This document shows, piece after piece, positions 54,110 through 64,000 of a DNA stretch of 64,000 nucleotides; position 1 is the first letter of the stretch; each line of letters begins with the position of its first letter. The notes beneath the pieces are model-generated. The model saw nothing but the letters and a program-made list of their open reading frames with translations. It did not search any database and was not told the origin of the DNA. Location: assembly GCF_014805625.2 (NCBI RefSeq), contig NW_023998651.1:121492-185491 (forward strand). Reading direction: 5' to 3'. The position numbers and the translations under genes were made by a program. Source of the DNA: Glossina fuscipes (lineage: Eukaryota > Arthropoda > Insecta > Diptera > Glossinidae).

Positions 54110-55181
54110 AATTGAGAACTACTCCCTCATACTACAGTTTATCGAGCGTCTATCCAAATCGTGATATACACCACCGGAGTAACTTTGCTTAATGTAGTCA
54201 GTTGTATTTCTTAATCTGAACTGGCAGTCAGTTATAATAAATTTTTGTTCTAGAACTTACAGGTGGTCTTCGCCGATATACTTAATCGAATACTTTACAA
54301 AACGTATGCAGTAAACTAATTGGTTTATACGAACTCACATCATTTTCTGGCTTATTTGAGTTACCCACCATACTTCTCTCTGGGCATTTTCAATGAACTC
54401 AAATGAACTCACCTTCTTTTATTTATGATTAAATACCTCACTTTCAAGCTAACGCACTTGCCGTAATATCTTAACTTTTTAAGATTTTTTGCAGTAAAAA
54501 TAAAACAGCAGATTCGGGTAAAAATTTTCGCTCCAGTCTCTAAATGTCTCAATATTGAATCCATATTAATAACAGAAGCTCTAAAGGCACTCGAAAGTTT
54601 TCTATCCAATAGAAGATTTCACTAGAATCGCGTGGCTGTCATAAACTGTGTCGTTACAAGCTGTTAAGTTCTCATGAAATTATATAGATTGATTTTGAAA
54701 TGAGAACAACTGAATTAAGTGTCTGATATAAGAAGAATATAGACAAAATTTTGATGATGACTGGAAAGCCCATTCGAATACTATATTTTACATTCATAAT
54801 TTAAAGAGTGAGAGCTTTATCGTATTCATAAGAGTAATTCTCGTCTAAATCTGCTTTTAAGACTACGATTTTTTAATACATCAGATTAGAATGTTTTACC
54901 TTCAGTTATATCATTAACATTATGTGTAATTAGATGTAAACGACAGGGTGTACCGAATAGCCTTTGTAATTGGTCGCTTGATTTTGCTAACGATTACCAT
55001 ATTTTGGAGGAGGATCGCTATTTTTAGTGTAGCATCTAGTGATATGTTCCAAACCACATTCTACGCATTTCGCTTGCTTTGTGTGAGAGTGTGCAAAACT
55101 TTCACACCAATGCCTTTGGTTTCTATCTATGGGTTTTGTTAGCTTTTTTTCTAACTCGACTTGGTACGCATTTTTAGTCAA
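54110..55181 (-). mobile_element. Jockey-type LINE relic: gag zinc knuckles and RT start
   Basis: On the - strand 55181-54987 reads QRHWCESFAHSHTKQ, KCVECGLEHITRCYTK, PPPKYGN and NYKGYSVH. This matches the Jockey ORF1 series (CxRCxxFGHTxxxC, CVKCGxxHxTxxC, PPKCxNCGxxHxANYKGC) with several Cys lost. Further on, 54360-54270 reads NKPENDVSSYKPISLL and TFCKVFD, the RT motif NPPxxVSSYRPISLLPxxSKVFE. The region between is decayed and too short for a whole endonuclease, so there is a deletion. Confidence 0.85.
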
Positions 55182-55199
55182 TATATTGAAAATATCCGG

Positions 55200-56340
55200 C
55201 GCCTTTAGTCCCAGTGTTTCACCCCCGAATTTAATGTAAGCAATGAAAGAAGGTTATGAAATAATGAAGGTTTTCGAACAGCAGCCTTTCTGCTCTGCCT
55301 TGCTTAATGTGGTAGAGGTTTATTATTTTAATGTTAGGATGCGACAGACATCGTGAATATTTCAGTTTGAGCGTCGTTTATAGTTTTACACTCGAACCAA
55401 TTAGCAGTGATAAAGGTTAAAAAATTCCTTATCACCCATTTTATATCACACATGTAAGCTAGAATTGATATAATTTCCTTTTGAGAAAAACTGGTTTACT
55501 AACTGAGTTTATTCTTCTGGCCATATATATATGATAACTGCCAATTTATTACATTAATGTCTAAATCGAAGTCTTTCATCGAAAATTCATGTAGTTCCTG
55601 GGACTTATTGATTCTTTAATATTAACTTCTGACTCATTAACAATTGTTCTGCCGTTACGCTTGGGCCAAGCCAAAACACACAATTCTCAAAGAAATTTTG
55701 GGAAACTCTGCTGGAAAAAGTTTAATATTTACACCCACCACTGAAAGATGAGAGGTATATTCATTTCGCCAAAACGTAGCGTTTGTTATGCAGAAGGAAA
55801 TTTTAGACACCTTATAAAGTATAATGTTTTTGTTCAGCATAATCTGAATCAATTTATCGCATCCTATCTTCACAATGTCTACTGTAAACATCATTCTAAC
55901 TACAAAAATGAACTTATCTACAGCAATACCCGGGCAAAAATGCAAAAATTCGTTCGCGGTTGCGCAATATTATCGTATGTAAAATTTTCATTTTGCGTCA
56001 GAATTTTTATCACGTCAGAAAAAAGCTTCAAAATAGTGCATATCACAAGATATGATATAGCACGACGTGTTATCAGAAGGTCAGTTTATATCATTCAAGG
56101 GATAAGGGCCACTTCTTAACCCTCTTCTTCCTTTATGATAATTGCGAGCTCGTCAAATGCTGTCGTATTTGATGTATCGCTTTGTCAGGCTAACTGCTAT
56201 ATGTATGAAGTTTTACTTTTAAGACTTTCCTTATAAAATTATATAAAAATTTTTCACTTCTTTTGAAGAGAATTTAATTAAGATTAATAGTTTTGAATAA
56301 AGTTGACAGGTGTTAAAATTTGCTTTATGCTTTTGATATA
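55200..56340. other. Intergenic stretch, unrecognised frames
   Basis: Overlapping frames on both strands at 55655-56119 (96 and 123 codons) have no domain I can name. No RNA gene seen. Confidence 0.35.
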
Positions 56341-56344
56341 AAGA

Positions 56345-57404
56345 CCCCTAAAGACCCCTTTGAAAATGTATTCTAGAAGATATCCACTTCTGAAATTGTC
56401 GTTGCAACTATCACAATGTATGGTGAGCATTGGCATCACAAGCGAATATCCAGCCCAATGCCCGGGACTGGCAGTAGTGGAGCAGCCACCGTATATCTGT
56501 TGCAGGTACTTCTACCTCCCATGGAAGGTATGTGTAGGATACAGTAACTCGAAAGTGGGAAGAAGATCACGTTATTGCCAATGCGCAGGGCGACTCGAAA
56601 ATGTCCGTGTTAGGCATTATGAACCAACTTACCATTATGAACTTACCTACTTAGTTATGTTCCACAGGCCTTAGATTGTGCCCGCATTTACCACAGGCTT
56701 CTAGACGAGGACCACGCTCAGACACTCGTTTGCGAATTTTTTACTAAGAACCAAAGAAGCGACTTTAGCGTTCCTTGAAGATTATCTAATTTTTTGGAGT
56801 TGTTGCTTCCCGGTTCGTTGCCATCCGGGACCTTGGGGGTTCACTGTTGGAAGCTTTTACAAAGTCTTGGGCCCTTTTATGGCTGCTTTAGTCGGTAAGG
56901 TGTTGGTCCCTACTAGAGGTGAATAACTCTTCCCGGCAGCCGTCAGTGGAACTGATCCAAAGACGTAGCCAGCGATGTGTCCGCTTTGTTTAGCTCTAAC
57001 ACCGAGAAATCGCCCATTGCTAAACTTCGCATAATAGCGTTTTTCCTCATTTCTTTCTGGAATATTTTTCTGTATCGACGTTTAAAGCTTTCATCTCGTC
57101 CTCCAGAATTTACCACCTGGCTCGGTTTCAAAACTTTGAGAGCAGCACCGTCACCATTAACCAAGTCGCGGCGGTCCTCCACTTGCAAGTCAGTATAAGC
57201 CAACACGGGCGGCAGGTACATCTCCAGGTGAAGTATCCCCGTTCTCGACTTTTCGTCCTCCAGGAGCTTCTAGAGAACGGCATTCAGAAATTGGATTAGC
57301 TCCTTGCTCCGGTCCCATATGTACTCTCCCAAACCACTCCGGGCCGAAGAGAACATACTCCTTCTCACTGGGCTTGTTACAATATTTACGGTATCCTCAT
57401 ACAT
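56345..57404 (-). mobile_element. LOA/R1-type LINE relic: possible ORF1 and endonuclease
   Basis: A - strand frame from 57404 to 56943 has one stop (TAG) in 154 codons and starts MYEDTVNIVTSPVRRSMFSS; it includes SKELIQFLNAVL, HLEMYLPPVLAYTDLQVED and FKRRYRKIFQKEMRKN. I read it as ORF1 (gag), on position only. About 450 bases on, TVSYTYLPWEVEV to IFACDANAHHTL (56520-56372) and, after a frameshift, YLLEYIF match the AP endonuclease of LOA/R1-type LINEs (SxYxP, CDANAHHxLWGSS, LLEYI). RT is missing. The DNA is GC-richer than the flanks. The endonuclease call is firm. Confidence 0.75.
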
Positions 57405-57429
57405 TTTATATTTTCCCTCCTGATCAGAT

Positions 57430-59100
57430 CGGTACGCCTACTTGAAGATCAATCGTGGTTGTTTGATATTCATCCTTCATATATGAGATTGAAAGACCAT
57501 CCGATATCCGAACATACACCACATATTAAAAATACATTCCTTCTGTCTTCTAGTCGTTATCGCTCCACTTGACAAGAAACGGGAAAGCCCGTAGACCACG
57601 CCGTCCTTTTATGGCTTTGGCCTGACAACTATTGACTGATGTGTTACCTGAATACACCCAATTGTTTTTTCTTTAGGTTTAAGAGTTTCAATACAAATAA
57701 ATTGAAACGTCCATATGCTCAGTTTTTTTTTAATATTATTCCCACAAATTATCAAACGCATTTCGATTAAATAAAAACATGTGCGTTTTTAGTATTATGC
57801 GAAAATGACAGCGTGCTTTTTAGATTCGATTTATTTAAGAATATACACCAGGCTCTGACTCTTTTCGAGGTTTTTAAACGAATAAGGAGGTTAAATTCAA
57901 CATAGGGTGAATCTTCAGTTCAATTTATATCAAGCAAATATATAAAAACGCAAAAGCTTCCCTTCAACTATTTCACTCAAAGTCGAACTAGGGCGATTTT
58001 ACGTATTCCAACACTCGAAAATAAAATAATAATAGTAACCCACATGTATTCAGAGAGTTTCTAAGGATTAAATACTTCAGACCATTGTACAGCAGGTGAT
58101 TAGAAATTTAAAAATTTGTTTATCTCTTGAAACGGTGTTTTGGATTACACGCGTTACTCTAACATAATGTCTACTACATAATGCCTTGTTCTGTGCAGTT
58201 TATTTTTACTTATATAGACATCTACATTATTGGTTTAAGCAAGTTCGTATTTGTTAATTTAGTTTAGTTGAAAGATAAAATATATCTTATAGACTGTTTA
58301 CATTCACGGTCCTTTGATGGTTCAGACAGATGGTTATATTGCATTTCACAGAGATAAGATATTTGTTTTGACCGTCCTTCGTTCTGATTAAGATAGTTCA
58401 CATTTAAATCAAACTTTAACAAAATCTAAAACACATACATTTCCATGCTGCCAAATTAATATGTTAACGTTTTATTACATAAACAGAGCGGGATTTTTTG
58501 CTTATTTTCATCTAAAAACGGGGGCGAAATGAAATCGAACCCAATGGAAAAGTTCTATTATATACGTTTTAAATACGAAAATTTATATTTGAATTTAGGT
58601 ATGACACAAATATTTAACACACAATACAGGGAAAAATTATGCTCATTTCCACGTGCCCAGTAAAAACTTTTTATGTGGGACAATTGTCCTTCATTGAATT
58701 TGTCGCGTTAAATGCATGTTTAAGTAAACTTCTTCCTTACAATTTTTAGAGATATATACCTCAATGAATGATAGCCTGCTTTAATTCCTGCCTGTACTTT
58801 TGTGTTGCTTGCAAATTCTATACAGTAATATTCAGAGTACTGAGAACGTATCGCGAAAGCTAAGTTTAACTTTCGAGTTTTTTGTTTTACGTATTCACAT
58901 TAGCTGCGAGGTGCGCTCTCCCATATCGATCAAATCAGACGAAAGCAATATAGCTCAAGATGTGCTTTTGTATTGTTTTTTGTAGACAAAGGAAAACTTC
59001 AGAGACCCTTATAAACTACATATATTCTTGACCATTCTCGAGCACCCGCTTGCAGTAAATCGTAAACTGTAAGCAACTCCGTTTTTCTAAGCAAAAAAAT
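57430..59100. other. Intergenic stretch without recognised features
   Basis: 57430-57660 may be the 5' untranslated end of the LINE just described. The rest is AT-rich with nothing recognised. Confidence 0.35.
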
Positions 59101-59109
59101 CTTGGTTTC

Positions 59110-59455
59110 TGGCTCATTACTCACAGATTATGAAAGATCTGAAAGGTTCTACATTCACCTTACAGAAACATTTACCATTTATTTGTGAAAACGGAAAATC
59201 GACCTTCGCTCACATAAAGTTATAAGTTTTCGTTTTTTCACTTTTTTGGGGTTTTATGCGTAGTAACCATAAGCTAAACAAGACGAAATGTATAAAATTA
59301 TTTTATACACTTCCTCAATAAAGGCATAATATCTGTCTAAAAATGTGTTCATTCTAAAATAAATATGGTGGACATCACGACGTGGTGGTCATATATCGAT
59401 ATGAGTATTAAAGGAAAGGAATTGGAGAATAGAAAAAGAGTAGAAAGCTAAGTGT
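59110..59455 (+). repeat. Dispersed repeat B, copy 2
   Basis: Matches 5850-6215 in the same orientation: gctcatta, cgctcacataa, tttttcacttttttg, tataaaa, atctgtctaaaaatg, gatatgagtattaaa and ggaattggaga. About 53 kb separates the copies. Confidence 0.65.
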
Positions 59456-59675
59456 ATTAATTCTAAATTAATTAAGATAGACGTCAAGATGTGATGGATT
59501 ACATTTTCTTTAACAATACATTTCAGTGAACTAAAAGGTGGAAGATAAATTTTATCCCCTTCACTTTTTTCATTTCATTTATGCATTTCTTCAAATATCT
59601 ATTAGCTATGTTTCTGAAGTTACACAGATACATTTCAAGTGCAAAAAGAAACTGTAGCATAAATTAGTATATAAG

Positions 59676-60110
59676 TCATATTACTCCATAAACTCCGCAA
59701 TCGGCAATACCTATTAGCAACAAAATATAAACTATGAGTTGAGCAGTGCGAACAATTTTCTTCTCATCGAAGAACTTAGGACTTAGTCGTAAGGCATTCC
59801 AATATCTAACAACACGAATAGTAAAAGATCGTTCGGCAGCTAAATTAGAAAAACGTGGTACTAATATGAAAGGGTTTCTTTTCGATTTGAAGAACCGCAG
59901 GTGTTCAATTAAAAGGGCTCGGGGATCGAGTTTGAATGATTTTGTAGAGGTAGACAAGCACCCTGAATTTTAAAGAATTCTAAGAAAGCATAAACGAAAG
60001 ATGGGGTATGATCTCTAAGTTTGACACTACAAACAAGACGTGTTATCCGGTTAACAATACTTCGAAGCTTTTCTAAGTTATACCTTGAGCAACCAGAAAA
60101 GACAATAGTT
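59676..60110 (-). pseudogene. LINE reverse transcriptase C-terminus
   Basis: On the - strand SRYNLEKLRSIVNRITRLV resembles the RT segment LxxLQxxxNxxxRxI, and a clean frame (59957-59676) carries ILVPRFSNLAAERSFTIR and VVRYWNALRLSP, the typical LINE ending (PxxRxxxxxRSFxxRxVRLWNxLP). No catalytic RT motif or tail is attached. Confidence 0.75.
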
Positions 60111-60119
60111 AATATGCGC

Positions 60120-63100
60120 CATGAGAAATGAGTGCGAAGTGGAATGTTTAACCTGTAGAGGCATATATTGATTTCAGATTATACGGCTTTCGAAACGTAC
60201 TGTTATGAAATTCGCTTTTACTAAGATACAGTTCATATCATTGGATTGTGGATATTTTGATCAAGAGAAATACACTTCAAAGTTCTTTTATTTTACCACT
60301 TTGTCTTTCACAACAGTAGGAGTATTGATTTACAATTATATTTCTTACATGTAGGATTATTCACAATTTATTTTGGCCGTATTCTCAGCTCAAATGTTCT
60401 TGCCCGACTAACTCTCCCTTCCAAAAATATTCTATTTATATACATTTTTACAAGCATATTACTACACCTATAACTTTCTTATTTGTTCAGTGTTAGTATT
60501 GATTGTTCAAAGGTGCAACAAACAAAAACAACAAAAGATTTTAAATGATTAAATTTTGAAGTTTAAAAACAAAAAATATATTTGAAAATGCAAACCTTCT
60601 TCATAAAATTTTTGCCAACAATGTAACAAAAAATTAAGTTTCCATTTAACTTTAAAACACTGTACACTCTTTGTAGATAGATTCAAACGTTAATGCATAA
60701 ATATATATAAAAAAAAATCTAAAAAGACGCCAGAGCCTTTTCAACCTTTTTTGACTTTTCACATAAGATAAATACCTGATAAATAATAACTATTATCATT
60801 GATAATTGACCTTTAACTACTACTGACTATTACTGAGATGAACCTATGTACATGACCAGAAAAATTCTTACATATTCTTCTTTTAGATGACATTAAATCA
60901 CTTGTAATTTTTGCTATATCAGGGCATTTTAATACTGGTTAAGTTTTGCTGTGGTAATAAACATGATTGCTTGTTTATTTCGAAGCTGGCACTAGAGCTG
61001 GTATATTATAGCGAGTGTTACTTATTTCGCGTATATCAAGGTACGTAACTCGCGTGCGCAGATTCTCCTGACTACTCTTGTTGAAGCAAAACTTATTATT
61101 TGTATGTTTTGTTGCATGCTTGTTTTTATTTATTTATCTTCTCCTTTTTTTGTTGAAAGTGCTTATTATATCACTTTATTTCATTGTACCAAAAAGCTTA
61201 CATAGTTTTTCTTTTATTTACAATTGTATGATTTTGTTGTTGACTACATGGTTGTTTTAAAATATTGGTTGTTTTTTGTAAACAAACAAACGTCGAATTT
61301 TTGCAATTATTTTTCTTGTATTTTTTTGTAATAAATATTGAAAGACAAGAGATTAACATAATGCGCAATTGAATGGCTTTCAAAGTGCGCCGTCGAAGCG
61401 TCGGCTACGTAACCAAAAGACAGTATGCTCATTGCGGCGGCAGGAATGATAAAGTCCGTGTTTTTGTGGTTGAAAATAACAAAGAATACGGGTGTGCGAG
61501 AATGTTAGAAAATATTCACATAAAATATAAATTTTGTTTTCTACAGATTATCATCATAAATCTATTTTTGTTCTTAACACCTTTTCCTTTCTTCATAATC
61601 CTTTTGAGTTTCAAACCTCTTTTTTAAGAGCTCTTTCAAGCAGCGCATTGTACGCCCTCCATGCCGATCTTTTTTTTTCGCTTCTAATTTATTTTTCCAT
61701 TTAAAACATCCACTATTTCAATCGTCTCAATCAAGCTAAATGCCGTAATCATACTAGTGGTACTTACAATTTTTGTATTTAAGAAAAAGTTGACCAAGTA
61801 TTTCTTTGAAAAGGTGCAACTGTTTCGCCCTGATTTAGATGTATTATAACTTGAAGTCAATAGAAATCGTTAATCAATGTATTTTTATATATTGTTGTTG
61901 TGGTTGTTTTTTGTGAAACATATTTGACATTTATTTACATTGTCTCATAAACAAACATGCACTGCATAGGTAACAAGTTCTGCAAAAACATAAAATCACA
62001 ATAATTTTTCTACGAACGATGTGTAAAATAAGGAAAGATGTGAAAAATTAAACAAAATCAATGCTAAATTGTTAAAACTATTGTTTTGATTAATATGTAC
62101 TACCCATTTATGTATGCATTTTGTATTGTATTGATGACATTCTAAAATAAGTATATATATACATACGTTCACAAATTTGTTGAAATTGATTAACATGAAC
62201 TAGGTCGTTTAGATTCGTCACTATTGCTGTTATTGTTACTATGTTTTAATTAAATTACGAGATATCTTACGTAGGTGAGAATTCCAATTATTAAAAAAAA
62301 TAATAAAGAGACAAGAAAATAAAACTATGTTTTTTATATATACGCTTGCTTGAGTTAACACATGCAAACATAGACAAAAGAAATCGCATTTTTTATATGT
62401 AGGGTTTACAGGAGCAAACTTTAATGTCTGTAGCGGTGTACTAACTGGAAATTAGTTGCAAACATTTCTTCATGATTATGCATGAGTTTTTTTGTTCGGA
62501 AATGGTAAAGACCGATTGCATAATGTGGGAAACTGCATATTCCCACTTAAATATAACCTGCTGAAAGTGAAGAATAACTTGAACTTCTTACAGGTACTCA
62601 CTAACGAACCGACTGTCAATGATGTTCAATAAAGGTATTCACGTGGTTCTCAATATATCCCGTACGGACCGAGAATATTAAACTTTTTACTTAAGTTTTC
62701 ATAATTTTATTTTTCTTCGATATAGAAAAGACTTTTCTGAATAAACAGTTATTCGATAATGTTTAATTTTGACTGAACTTCGCAGTTATTTAGACCAACG
62801 CAAAAAGAAGCGTTTCCGTTTATTGACTGAGGGAGCTGTTTATAAATGAAAATTTTATAAATTTCTACCAAAAGGCCCAGGATTGATATAAGAAATAGGA
62901 AAAATTAACCTAGTCTACCAATTTTTTAACGCCAATCTGTATATTTTCATGGACCCTGTGTACATTACAACGATCACATATGTTGTTGATAGTGTATGCG
63001 TGTCATCAATTTTTGACCGCCCCTCCGCAGACGGAGCATCACGTCACAAATCCTCCTACAAAAATCTCGTACTCTATTACTGGATTTATGATACTGGTCA

Positions 63101-63790
63101 AAACACTTAAATACTTAATAGACAAAATAGTCCCGAGATTTAGTTCCACAGACTTATCGTTTCAATCGTATTACAGTAGTTAACGAAGTTTGTTTCTATT
63201 TTATTGTCAGCTAATATAGGTGATAGGCAGCCTCACAAGATATGAATGACAACGTACACAGACAACGTCGGTTTTCCCTTGCATTCAGATATGACACAAC
63301 CATTCCAAGAAAACGTGGTAGGATATCTACACATTTACTTCTATTTTAGTTCTACGATACGGCACAAAAAGTTTTGATTAAAAGGATAAGACGGTAAACA
63401 GGTAGATTGTTTTCTATTTTATAACATTTGTTTCTTCCACGGAAAATTGCCACTGCGTAGCTACTCAGTATAAAGTTATATGCTGTAAATATGGCAGGAC
63501 ATATTAAAATGGAGATCGAAATTCTCGATTATTACGTTATTTCTTTTGCTTTTATTAATTTAATTTCACAACGAAATTCGTTCCATGTGTTACTATTTAT
63601 TCTGTAATGAAACGCGAATTTATTTACTAGCTTTGTATCGCCATTGTACCGTTCTTTTTCGTGAACACAGTTTTCTTTTTACACATATATAGCGGGATGA
63701 AGTTTTTTAGGATGCTTAAATTTAACAAAATGGAGTTTATTTTTCTGCAGATCAGTAAATCAACAAACAAAGATTCAAAGTGTCGTGTAA
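60120..63790. other. Intergenic stretch without recognised features
   Basis: AT-rich DNA, with T-rich runs near 61140 and 61660. Short frames at 61373-61627 and 62980-63183 have no recognisable domain. Confidence 0.4.
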
Positions 63791-63799
63791 AAAAGGTTT

Positions 63800-64000
63800 A
63801 GTGTGAGCACTAAGGGGGCTGACACGGTGAGGTGTCATTTTCGTTTTTGGGTTAAAGCTGCCAAGTAGTATGCACAATGGGCAGCCGCGCTACCATTAAT
63901 GTAAACAAAAACATATGGTTTTAGAACCAAAAGTAAAGAAATTAACGTATCCATAGTAAACAAATTCGTTTAAAATAAATATGAGGAAGTTAATATAAAA
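63800..64000 (+). repeat. Dispersed repeat A, copy 2, cut by window end
   Basis: Same sequence as 565-941: ggctgacacgg for gactggcacag, tcattttcgt, gggcagccgcgctaccat, catatggttttagaac, attaacgtat and aggaagttaatataaaa. Its end lies beyond the window. Confidence 0.75.

Noticed and set aside
55655..56119. Overlapping frames of 96 (-) and 123 (+) codons
   Set aside because: Both strands are open over the same bases and neither shows a motif; likely chance or old TE sequence.
61373..61627. 84-codon frame starting MAFKVRRRSVGY
   Set aside because: No domain, and the second half is a T-rich hydrophobic run; not supported as a gene.

Overview
This window is AT-rich eukaryotic DNA, almost certainly from a higher fly (Diptera). 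The only host gene I can place firmly is Synaptotagmin-7 (Syt7), on the + strand. Its exons encode a protein nearly the same as I remember Drosophila Syt7, but the introns are 11.8 to 24.5 kb of decayed transposon sequence. The mixture of TE families (Ty3/gypsy, BEL/Pao, Ty1/copia, I/Jockey/LOA LINEs, Tigger-like DNA elements, a tRNA-derived SINE) suits a large dipteran genome, for instance a tephritid fruit fly; the genus is inference only. Syt7 is on the dot chromosome (Muller F) in Drosophila. That element is an ancestral X in many flies, so this may be X-linked sequence.

Layout. Syt7 covers 1-49940 in five exons: 1-71 and 132-212 (end of C2A, around a 60-bp intron), 13098-13266 (linker and start of C2B), 25091-25303 (core of C2B) and 49840-49940 (C-terminus with WHRL motif and stop). 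Phases join exactly and give 210 residues; the 5' part of the gene lies before the window.

Intron 213-13097 holds a BEL/Pao RT relic (-), a Ty3/gypsy RNase H-integrase relic (+) and a complete 858-bp Tigger-like non-autonomous element with TIRs and a TA target duplication. Intron 13267-25090 holds an unidentified exon-like frame (-), a 3-kb I-type LINE with gag zinc knuckles, RT and RNase H (-), and an internally deleted Tigger copy (-). Intron 25304-49839 holds an inverted pair of tRNA-derived SINEs, a 12-bp minisatellite, a composite of LINE pieces with a Ty3/gypsy gag piece among them (-), an unidentified Cys-rich frame (-), a LINE 3' half (+), a tandem-repeat region that may be an LTR or leader, a gypsy pol relic (+) and a copia relic (+).

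Downstream of Syt7 (49941-64000) there is a 3' UTR candidate and then intergenic DNA with a Jockey relic, an LOA/R1-type LINE relic and another LINE RT C-terminus, all on the - strand. Two short dispersed repeats each occur once near either end of the window. All TE coding regions are broken by stops, frameshifts or deletions, so they are old. I found no tRNA, rRNA or CRISPR. A few protein-like frames remain unidentified and are the best candidates for something new.
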